From positions 5,936,563-6,000,562 of the forward strand of contig JAJEKV010000020.1 of NCBI GenBank assembly GCA_021234155.1: a DNA stretch of 64,000 nucleotides, given 5' to 3'. Shown in pieces: positions 47,011 through 57,844 of this stretch. Both the position numbers and the translations under genes were made by a program. Under the pieces are notes generated by a model, which worked only from the letters and a program-made list of their open reading frames with translations, was not told where the DNA came from and did no database searches. Position 1 is the stretch's first letter. Every line of letters begins with the position of its first letter. Source of the stretch: Isoetes taiwanensis (lineage: Eukaryota > Streptophyta > Lycopodiopsida > Isoetales > Isoetaceae).

Positions 47011-47189
47011 TTGAAATCTACACTAAATCATTCAATCAAAAAAACCATTCAATCCAAAAACCATGATCTACTAACCTTAAAAAGAGTGCTTGCAAGTCGT
47101 TCAAGGTCGTAGCGCCGAAGATCGCCCAAAATAGTCGATAGAAGGAAGCCTAGGAATGGTCCCGGAAAAGACGGCCCGCGGGACTGTAA

Positions 47190-47330
47190 AAAACACACGG
47201 CGTCGCATGCGACGTCGCGACGTCGCATGCGACGTAATTTTGAAATCGTATATACGATTTCAAAAATCGTATATACGACGCATGCGACGTGTCCGTGACG
47301 TATTTTGTTATAGCGACGTCTAACACTTTT
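47190..47330. repeat. Internal GCGACGTC block
   Basis: CGTCGCATGCGACG palindromes and a mirrored ATCGTATATACGAT pair, closing with TATAGCGACGTCTAAC. Resembles CACTA subterminal sequence but lies inside the element. Possibly the remaining end of a nested copy. Confidence 0.55.
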
Positions 47331-47464
47331 TAATTTTTTTGGTGCCTTTTTTTCATCTGATGGTCATGAAAGTTTGTCCTTATGCTAATTTGGACATTCC
47401 CGAGTCATATATGCAGTCAAAATCGCATTCCGGATTTAACCAATCTTCTATTGCTACTACTTAC

Positions 47465-50400
47465 AAATGTTTGAGCCTGGGGTGGCATGTTTGAGCCTGG
47501 GGTGGCGGTTTGATAAGTTCTCCCGGACGGATGTTGGATTTTTTTGGCCCTTATCGAACGAGGGCCCTTGAACGAAGGATTCAATGGTCGGATAGGGGAA
47601 CCGAGATCCGGGAGTGTGGTCTTTAGCGTACGGCCCCCCGGGGGAGCGCTGCCAGGAAAGGCTACCTTGGGAAACTTTTTGGGGCTCGCCTCTGGGGGTT
47701 CAGACTCTCCCCTCTAATGAGACGGCCTTGCAAGGTCCTGGCCTTGTTTGACTTGGGCAAGTGTGCGGCTTCGTTTGCTTAACAACAGTTTGCCGGACCG
47801 TTCTAATGCAAACACTTTGATCTAAACCTTGTCCGGAAATTTTGAAAACTGGCCTGTATGTTGGTGATGACTTAGGAAGCCTGCTGACAAAAAATCATAA
47901 TTTAATTCCGTACTATGCATTAATTACGAATTTATGAATGTCTTGCTACTACAAAAGCTGCCCTTTACTTCTAACTGCCACAACGGGAGGAGTACAGATC
48001 CAAACTCCATTCCGTCAGTTCCCCTTGCTTTGCGTTCTCAACTGCATCTTATCGGCCAAGTGCCAAGTGCAAAAGACCAAAACTCAGCACCCAAAACGTA
48101 AACCCTGCTAGAACCTGGCAACTCATAGGGTTTACGTTTCGGAGGCTCTATCCTTGTCAAATTCGACTAGGACCTTGCGCCGTGTCTTGACGTAGAGGAG
48201 TGGTGTTGACGCCAGAGCACGGACCCTAAAACAACCTCGAAACTTGACTTGCCCTAAAAAGTCCTCTCCGGGGTCTCCTGGCGACGGGACGGGCAACTTC
48301 CCCTCTCCGAATCGCGGATTCGCTCGCCAATGGACTCGGAATGTCGACATTGTCCTGGTGACCAAGTTTCGTGGCCAGAAGACCACCCCTTCTCGAGGTA
48401 GCGTCAAACTATCTCATGTCCAACACACTCGTAGTCAATTGACCTAGGAGGTGGGTGTCGAATACTGCAACGTAGGGCGTAAGTGTTTCTTTCTTTTGCA
48501 AAACTGACCATGCAACTTGGTCTCTAGGGTAATTTCGGCCTCCCGGACGATGTGGAGAAGTCGAATCGCCATTCCGGAGCCTCCGCAATGTCTGAACGAC
48601 AAAACACTTTGGTTTCTACACGGTCGACCGCAGGACGCTTCGCGGTTTGATAAGTTCTCACGGACGGATGTTGGAGTTTTTTGGACCTTATCGAGACAGG
48701 ACCCTTGAACGAAGGATTCAACGGTCGGATAGGGGAACCGAGATCCGGGAGTGTGGTCTTTAGCGTACGGCCCCCCGGGGGAGCGCTGCCAGGAAAGGCT
48801 GCCTCGGGAAACTTTTTGGGGCTCGCCTCCTGGGGTCCGGACTCTCCCCTCTAATGAGGTGGCCTTGCAAGGTCCTGGCCTTGTTTGACTTGGGCAAGTA
48901 TGCCAGCTCGGCTGCCCAACAACAGGCTGCCCGGACCGTTCTAATGCAAATACTTTGATCTAAATCTTGTCCGGAAATTTTGAAAAGTGGCATGTATGTT
49001 GGCGATGACTTAGGAAGCCTGCTGACAAAAAATCAGAATTTAATTCCGTACTATGCATTAATTACGAATTTATGAATGTCTTGCTACTGCAAAAGCTGCC
49101 CTTTACTTCTAACTGCCACAACGGGAGGAGTACAGATCCAAACTCCATTCCGTCAGTTCCCCTTGCTTCGCGTTCTCAACTGCATCTTATCGGCCAAGTC
49201 CCAAGTGCAAAGGACCAAAACTCGGCACCCAAAACGCAAACCCTGCTAGAACCTGACAACTCATAGGGTTTACGTTTCGGAGGCTCTATCCTTGTCAGAT
49301 TCGACTAGGACCTTGCGCCGTGTCTTGACATAGAGGGGGGGTGTTGACGCCAGAGTAAGGACCCTAAAAACCATCCGGAAGCAGCTTGCCCCAAAAGTCC
49401 TCTCCCGAAGGCCCTGGCGACGGACGGGCAACTTCCCCTCTCTGGAATCGTGATTCGGCTCTGCCAATGGACTCGGAATATCGACATTGTCCTGGTGACC
49501 AAGTTTCGTGGCCAGAAGACCACCCCTTCTCGAGGTAGCGTCAAACTATCTCATGTCCAACACACTCGTAGTCAATTGACCTAGGAGGTGGGTGTCGAAT
49601 CTTCAAACGTGGGGCTTAAGTGTTTCTTTCTTTTGCAAAACCCCGACCATGCAACTTGGTCTCTAGGGTAATTTCGCCTCCTGACGATGTGGAGAAGTCG
49701 AATCGCCATTCGAGCCTCGCAATGTCCGAACGACAAAACACTTTGGTTTCTACACGGCCGACCCGGGGCGCCAGCGGTTTGATAAGTTCTCACGGACGGA
49801 TGTTGGAGTTTTTGGACCTTATCGAGCGGGACCCTTGAGCGAAGGATTCAACGGCCGGATAGGGGAACCGAGATCGGGGAGTGTGGTCTTTAGCGTCACG
49901 GCCCCCGGGGAGCTGCCGCCAGAAAGGCTGCCTCGGGGAAACTTTTTTGGGGCTCGCCTCGGGTTCGTGACTCTCCCCTCTAATGAGGCGGCCTTGCAAG
50001 GTCCCCGCCTTGTTTGACTTGGGCAAGTGTGCCGGCTTCGCCCAACAACGCTGCCGGACCGTTCTAATGCAAACACTTTGATCTAAACCTTGTCAGGAAT
50101 TTTGAAAACCGGGTCAGATGTTGGCGATGACTTAGGAAGCTTGCTAGGAACCCGACAACTCATAGGGTTTACGTTTCGGAGGCTCTATCCTTGTCAGATT
50201 CGACTAGGACCTTGCGCCGTGTCTTGACATAGAGGGGGGTGTTGGCCGCAGCACGGACCCTAAAAACATCCCGAAGCGGCTTGCCCCAAAAGTCCTCTCC
50301 CCGAAGGCCCCGCGGCGACGGACGGGCAACTTCCTCTCGAATCGGATTCGGCTCGCCAATGGACTCGAATATCGACATTGTCCCGGTGACCAAGTTTCAG

Positions 50401-53400
50401 GTGGCAAGACCACCCCCTTCGAGGTAGCGCCAAACTATCTCATGTCCAACACACCGTAGTCAATTGACCTAGGAGGTGGGTGTCGAATACTGCAACGTAG
50501 GGCGTAAGTGTTTCTTTCTTTTGCAAAACTGACCATGCAACTTGGTCTCTAGGGTAATTTCGGCCTCCCGGACGATGTGGAGAAGTCGAATCGCCATTCC
50601 CGAGCCTCCCGCAATGTCCGAACGACAAAACACTTTGGTTTTACACTGATGGCCGACCCCAGACGCCAGCGGTTTGATAAGTTCTCACGCGGACGGATGT
50701 TGGAGTTTTTGGACCTTATCGAGGACGGGACCCTTGAACGAAGGATTCAACGGTCCGGATAGGGGAACCGAGATCCCGGAGTGTGGTCTTTAGCGCACGG
50801 CCCCACCTGGGAGCGCCGCCAGAAAGGTTGCCTCGAAACTTTTGGGGCTCGCCTCCGGGGTTGAGACTCTCCCTCTAATGAGGCCGTTGCAAGGTCCCCG
50901 CCTTGTTTGACTTGGGCAAGTGTGCCGGCTCGGCTGCCCAACACAGCTGCCGGGACCGTTCTAATGCAAACACTTTGATCTAAACCTTGTCAGGAAATTT
51001 TGAAAACCGGCCCGTATGTTGGTGATGACTTAGGAAGCCTGCCGACAAAAATCATAATTTAATTCCGTACTATGCATTAATTACGAATTTATGAATGTCT
51101 TGCTACTACAAAAGTCGCCCTTTACTTTAACCGCCACAACGGAGGAGTACAGATCCAAACTCCATTCCGTCGGTTCCCTTGCTTTATGTTCTCAATCGCA
51201 TCTTATCGGCCAAGTGCCAAGTGCAAAGACCAAAACTTCAGCACCCAAAACGCAAAACCCCGCTAGAACCCGGCAACTCATAGGGTTTACGCTTTGGAGG
51301 CTCTATCCTTGTCGATTCGACTAGGACCTGGCGCCGTGTCTTGACGTAGAGGAGTGGTGTTGACGGCGCAGCACGGACCCTAAAACAACTCCGAAACAGC
51401 TTTGCCCCAAAAGTCCTCTCCCGAAGGCCCCCCGGCGACGGACGGGCAACTTCCCTCTCCGGAATCGTGATTCGCTCGCCAATGGACTCGGAATGTCGAC
51501 ATTGTCCCCGGGTGACCAAGTTTCGCGGGCCGAAGACCACCCTTCTCGAGGTAGCGTCAAACTATCTCATGTCCAACACACTTTCGTAGTCAATTGGCTT
51601 AGGAGGTGGGCTGTCCGAATCGCAACGTAGGGCGTAAGTGTTTCTTTCTTTTGCAAAACGGACCGTGCAACTTGGTCTCTACGGTAATTTCGGCCTCCCG
51701 GACGATGTGGCGAAGTCGAATCGCCATTCCGGAGCCTCCGCAATGTCCGAACGACAAAACACTTTGGTTTCTACCCTACGATCGACCAGAGGAAGGCGGG
51801 GTTTGATAAGTTCTCACGGACGGATGTTGGATTTTTTTGGACCTTATCGAGACAGGGCCCTTGAACGAAGGATTCAACGGTCGGATAGGGGAACCGAGAT
51901 CCGGGAGTGTGGTCTTTAGCGTACGGCCCCCTACCGGGAGCGCCGCCAGAAAGGCTGCCTCGAAACTTTTTGGGGCTCGCCTCACGGGGTCCGGACTCTC
52001 CCCTCTAATGAGGTGGCCTTGCAAGGTCCCGCCTTGTTTGACTTGGGCAAGTATATGCTTAATGGGCTGCCCAACAACAGGCTGCCGGACCGTTCTAATG
52101 CAAATACTTTGATCTAAATCTTGTCCGGAAATTTTGAAAAGTGGCATGTATGTTGGCGATGACTTAGGAAAGCTGCCAACGACAAAAAATCAGAATTTAA
52201 TTCCGTACTATGCATTAATTACGAATTTATGAATGTCTTGCTACCGCAAAAGTCGCCTTTACTTCTAACCGCCACAACGGGAGGAGTACAGATCCAAACT
52301 CCATTCCGCAGTTCCCTTGCCAGCGTTCTCAATCGCATCTTATCGCCAAGTCCCAAGTGCAAAGGACCAAAACTTCGGCACCCAAAACGCAAACCCCGCT
52401 AGAACCTGACAACTCATAGGGTTTACGTTTCGGAGGCTCTATCCTTGTCAGATTCGACTAGGACCTTGCGCCGTGTCTTGACATAGAGGGGGGGTGTTGA
52501 CGCCAGAGCATGGACCCTAAAAACCATCCGGAAGCAGCTTGCCCCAAAAGTCCTCTCCCGAAGGCCCTGGCGACGGACGGGCAACTTCCCCTCTCTGGAA
52601 TCGTGATTCGGCTCTGCCAATGGACTCGGAATATCGACATTGTCCTGGTGACCAAGTTTCGTGGCCAGAAGACCACCCCTTCTCGAGGTAGCGTCAAACT
52701 ATCTCATGTCCAACACACTCGTAGTCAATTGACCTAGGAGGTGGGTGTCGAATACTGCAACGTAGGGCGTAAGTGTTTCTTTCTTTTGCAAAACTGACCA
52801 TGCAACTTGGTCTCTAGGGTAATTTCGGCCTCCCGGACGATGTGGAGAAGTCGAATCGCCATTCCGGAGCCTCCGCAATGTCTGAACGACAAAACACTTT
52901 GGTTTCTACACGGCCGATCGGGGACGCCTTCGTGGTTTGATAAGTTCTCACGGGACGGATGTTGGAGTTTTTGGACCTTATCGAGACAGGACCCTTGAAC
53001 GAAGGATTCAACGGCCGGATAGGGGAACCGAGATCCGGAGTGTGGTCTTTTAGCGACGGCCCCACCTGGGAGAGCCGGCCAGAAAGGCCGCCTCGGGGAA
53101 CTTTTTGGGGCTCGCCTCCGGGGTCGGACTCTCCCCTCTAATGAGGCGGCCTTGCAAGGTCCTGGCCTTGTTTGACTTGGGCAAGTGTGCATTTCGGCTG
53201 CCCAACAACAGGCTGCCCGGACCATTCTAATGCAAACACTTTGATCTAAACCTTGTCCGGAAATTTTGAAAACTGGCCTGTATGTTGGCGATGACTTAGG
53301 AAGCTCACGACAAAAAATCAGAATTTAATTCCGTACTATGCATTAATTACGAATTTATGAATGTCTTGCTACTTTGCAAAAGTCGCCCTTTACTTCTAAC

Positions 53401-56105
53401 CGCCACAACGAGGAGAGTACAGATCCAAACTCCATTCCGTCGGTTCCCCTTCCTTCGCGTTCAATCTGATCTTATCGGCCAAGTCCCAAGTGCAAAGACC
53501 AAAACTTCGGCACCCAAAATGCAAACCCCTGCTAGAACCCGGCAACTCATAGGGTTTACGTTTGGAGGCTCTATCCTTGTCCGATTCGACTAGGACCTTG
53601 GCGCGATGTCTTGGCGTAGGGGGTGTTGACACCGGCGGGGACCCTAAAACCATCAGGAGGCGGCTTGCCCCAAAAATCCTCTCCCGAAGGCCCCGGGCGA
53701 CGGACGGGCAACTTCCCTCCGGAATCGTGATTCGCTCGCCAATTGACTCAAACGTCGACATTGTCCGGGGACCAAGTTTCATGGCGGAAGACCACCCTTC
53801 TCGAGGAGGCGTCAAACTATCTCATGTCCAACACACTCATAGTCAATTGGCCTAGGAGGTGGTCGGCCGAATCACCGCAACGAGGGCGAAGTGTTTCTTT
53901 CTTTTGCAAAATGGCCCGCAACTTGGTCTCTAGGGTAATTTCGGCCTCCCAGGACGATGTGGCGAGGTTAAGTCGAATCGTCATTCCGAGCCTCCGCAAT
54001 GTCCGAACGATAAAACACTTTGGTTTCTACACTGCCGACCGCGGGACGAAAAGCGGTTTGATAAGTTCTCGGGGACGGATGTTGGATTTTTTGGACCTTA
54101 TCGAGACGGGGCCCTTGAACGAAGGAGGATTCAGCGATCGGATAGGGGAACCGAGATCCGCGGAGTGTGGTCTTTAGCGTCACGGCGGGAGAGCCCGCCA
54201 GAAAGGGCCTCGAGGAAACTTTTGGGGGGGCTTCTTGGGGTCAGGACTCTCCCCTCTAATGAGGTGGCCTTGCAAGGTCCTGTCCTTGTTTGACTTGGGC
54301 AAGTGTGCCGGCTTCATTTTGCCCAACAACAAAGGCTGCCCGGACCGTTCTAATGCAAACACTTTGATCTAAACCTTGTCCAGAAATTTTGGCGGCCTGT
54401 ATCTTGGCGATGACTTAGGAAGCCTGGCTGACAAAAAATCAAAATTTAATTCCGTACTATGCATTAATTACGAATTTATGAATGTCTTGCTACGCAAAAG
54501 TCGCCCTTTACTTCTAAGCGCCACAGCGGGAGGAGAGGGCAGATCCAAACTCCATTCCGCTGGGGTTCCCTTGCGCGGCGTTCTCAATCGCATCTTATCG
54601 GCCAAGTCCCAAGTGCAAAAGACCAAAACTTCGGCACCCAAAATGCAAACCACCGCTAGAACACGGCAACTCATAGGGTTTTACGTTTGGGAGGCTCTAT
54701 CCTTGTCAGATTCGACTAGGACCTTGCGCCGTGTCTTGACGTAGAGGGGGGGTGTTGACACCAGAGCAGGGACCCTAAAAACCATCCGGAAGCAGCTTGC
54801 CCCAAAAATCCTCTCCCGAAGGCCCTGGCGACGGACGGGCAACTTCCCCTCTCCGGAATCGTGATTCGGCTCTGCCAATTGACTCGAAACGTCGACATTC
54901 CCCTGGGGACCAAGTTTCATGGCCAGAAGACCACCCCTTCTCGAGGAAGCGTCAAACTATCTCATGTCCAACACACTCATAGTCAATTGGCCTAGGAGGT
55001 GGGTACATCCGAATCACCGCAACGTAGGGCGTAAGTGTTTCTTTCTTTTGCAAAATGACCGTGCAACTTGGTCTCTAGGGTAATTCGGCCTCGGACGATG
55101 TAAGTCGAATCGCCATTCCCGAGCCTCCGCAATGTCCGAACGACAAAACACTTTGGTTTCTACACCTGGCCGACCGCGGGGCGCCAAGCAGATTTGATAA
55201 GTTCTCCTGCACGGATGTTGGATTTTTGGACCTTATCGAGCCGGGGCCCTTGAACGAAGGATTCAACGGCCGGATAGGGGAACCGAGATCCGTGGAGTGT
55301 GGTCTTTAGCGTCACGGCCCTCCGGGGAGCCGCCAGAAAGGTCGCCTCGGGGAAACTTTTGTGGGCTCGCCTCTTGGGGTTCAGACTCTCCCTCTAATGA
55401 GGCGGCCTTGCAAGGTCATGGCCTTGTTTGACTTGGGCAAGTGTGCGCAAATTTCGGTACGCCCAACAACAGTCGCCGGGACCGTACTAATGCAAACACT
55501 TTGATCTAAACCTTGTCGGAAATTTTGAAAACTGGCATGTACGTTGGCGATGACTTAGGAAGCCTCACGACAAAAATCAGAATTTAATTCCTTACTATGC
55601 ATTAATTACGAATTTATGAATGTCTTGCTACTGCTCAACAACAAGCTGCCTAGACCGTTCCAATGCTACCTATTTGATCAGAACTTTATCCGGAAATTCT
55701 GAAAATTTGCCTGTATTTGGGGATGACCTAGGAAGCCAACCGACAAAAATCAGAATTTAATTCCATACCATGCATTAATTACGAATTTATGAAGCATGAA
55801 TGCAAAAAGAACGATAACTAAACAATTTCGCATCGAAAAAGGTGGAATTTTGACAAGTGGTGCAACGTGCCGGTGCGGACATGAGAAAAACATTTCACTA
55901 GGATATGCGATGTTGGTGCATGAAAAAGCGCCCGAGGCTTCCGAGAGCTCACATGCCGCCACAAAAGTTCTCTTACGAAGGCCCTGGCGATGGACGAGCA
56001 ATTTCCCCTCTCCAAAACCATGATTTGGCTCTTCCAATGGACTCAGAATATCGACATTACCCTGGGGACCAAGTTTTGTGGCCAGAAGACCACCCTTGTT
56101 CTCCA
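47465..56105 (-). repeat. ~1.13-kb tandem satellite, about 7 units, minus orientation
   Basis: The word GAATTTATGAATGTC recurs at 47928, 49066, 51085, 52223, 53351, 54472 and 55610 (periods 1138, 2019, 1138, 1128, 1121, 1138). The 2019-bp step is two units with ~240 bp deleted near 50140. A partial unit (word again at 55783, further matches 55960-56105) closes the array. Two 19-bp minisatellite-like units (GAGCCTGGGGTGGCATGTTT) sit at its left edge, 47473-47512. Many one-base indels distinguish units. Small open frames are not conserved between units. Confidence 0.93.
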
Positions 56106-56118
56106 AAAAGAACAAAGT

Positions 56119-56383
56119 ACACTAGACGTCTAGCAGACGTCCCGCGCGACGTCACGTCGCACGCGACGTCACGTCGCACAAAAGTGATGCACGCGATGCG
56201 ACGTGGTCGTACACCTGGCGTGACAGATCTGCCACGTCACGGTGTCAGACGTCGCACCACACGTCGCATGCGACGTGTCTGCGACGTGACGTCGCATTGA
56301 CGTCGCATGGTGACGTTATTTGCGATGTCACGTCGCACAGACGTCGCAAGCCCACGTCGCTAAATGTCCATTCTCTTGTTGTG
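56119..56383 (-). repeat. CACTA right subterminal repeats
   Basis: Dense GCGACGTC/CACGTCGC words ending in ...TTCTCTTGTTGTG at 56383. The outer ~90 bp equals the start of the 10,673 copy. An inner CACTAGACGTC word at 56119 might be the end of a smaller nested element, but GTA before it does not match CAT after 56383. Confidence 0.75.
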
Positions 56384-57844
56384 CATGAGCCGATGCAAAA
56401 GGGCATTTTGAAAAAGGTAAGTACAAGTACTAGCAAAGCAAGCTATCTTGGTTGTATGGAGGTCTTCATCAAATTTATTAACTACCTCTTTATCTACATA
56501 CAAGTCTCCACATTGAAAGTTTAGTTGCATCTCACTATCAAGATATTCGATTTTGTAGTTAAAGGCCCTCAAACTTCTCTTCTAATCACCAAACTAATCG
56601 CCAAGGTAGGTTTGGATTTGTGTGTGTAACAAATTTCCTGCATGTAGTAGCGTAGTGCACGCAGTATGAGATATGCACGATAGCACATAATGAGATCTTG
56701 ATTCTGCCTGATGTCGGTTGCTGGCACCCTATTCTACAGTTAAATTCTATAAAATGCAAGACACCAACTCAGGAGTTTCACCCCTACTTAAATTATAAGG
56801 ATTATGATAATGCAAGTAGACATCTTCAGCAAATTTGCCTAGAGTGCAGGTTTAGTTGTCTGTAATCCAACACAAGAGAATGGTTCTACATGGAAGACAA
56901 GACATGATAGTCCATAGAAAATTTAGATATGTTCAACATAAAAACATTTATCAGAGCATTTCTTTGGTGCTATTTCCAACCTGGCTTATAAATCACATGG
57001 GTGTATGATGCATACAATATCTCCAATACTCTTGTAATTATGCCAGAGCATAGATTTTGAACATAGCTTTTCAAGGTCATATGAAACTAGGTTTCTGGTA
57101 TTGCTTCATGATCATGCCATTTCAATCTGTATAATAGGACCCCCCAGATTTCATTAGCATACAAGCTATTGGCAACCCAAGAGTTCCTTTTCAAAGGGCC
57201 AATAAAAATGTGAGATCCATAACATAATAGACTTTTAGAGTGGTTGAGATCTACTTGCTATAGATGACTCCACAATCTAGTTGTACGATTTCTTCATACT
57301 TTTAATACACTTGCACTGTAAATCCATGATAATAATGTTAAAGGTATTAAGTGTTTGGTTGGACACCAAGACCAATATGCTATCCAAAAACAATGTACTT
57401 AAGTTGCACATAAAAACTACAAGAACAACAATTGATAATCATTACATGCCCTGGTGGCACAACTCTACTGTAGCCAGCAACGCTGGGCATTTTAGTACTC
57501 TTCATATAAAAGACATTAAGGCATCATGTACCTAACATATGTAGAGTAAAAATTTGGCAAAAAATACCTACTTATGGTGAAAGAATGCTATTGTGATTGA
57601 AGTAGATCTATTGTAGCTTAACGAAAATACTCATAAGAATATCAAACTTAAGAGTATAAACTTATATTTCTCTTAAACTCTCTAGACGTTCAACCTTTTA
57701 TATTGAAAGAGGTGAAGCAAACTATGTTCATCAAACACAAGCACATAGTTGTGTCAGCCTTATATATGCAAAGCGAAAGAAAGTGCACCATTAAGCATGA
57801 TAAGCGGTTTATCAAGTTGTGCTTTCTACCCCACGGCATTGTTA
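56384..57844. other. Intergenic, with dispersed repeat copy 2
   Basis: No gene recognised. 57490-57790 is the second copy of the 44723-45083 repeat, with the CAGCAACGCTGGG stem-loop at about 57475. The stretch just after the CACTA end (GCATTTTGAAAAAG followed by GTAAGTA) looks like an exon end with splice donor, but no protein context was found. Confidence 0.4.

Larger units (their letters stand above)
45311..56383. mobile_element. ~11.07-kb CACTA (En/Spm) element containing a satellite array
   Basis: Left end CACAACAAGAAAAGGGTCAT at 45311; the right end, read inward from 56383, is CACAACAAGAGAATGGACAT. The two ends agree at 27 of 30 positions and both lead into TTTAGCGACGT-type subterminal repeats. 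CAT flanks both sides (45308-45310 and 56384-56386), the 3-bp TSD expected of CACTA. The interior has subterminal arrays at both ends, three hairpin-bearing repeats, a polypurine tract and about seven inverted 1.13-kb units. No transposase (TnpD/TnpA-like) frame was recognised, so it is taken as non-autonomous. A subset element or nested CACTA ends (47190-47330, 56119) cannot be excluded. Confidence 0.78.

Noticed and set aside
47465-56105. Many 60-160 codon frames in the satellite array
   Set aside because: None is conserved between units; indels change the frame in every unit.
10673-56383. One giant 45.7-kb CACTA element bounded by the matching inverted ends at 10673 and 56383
   Set aside because: The 3-bp flanks differ (TTA and CAT), and 56383 has a better partner at 45311 with CAT on both sides. 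Two separate family members explain the ends better.
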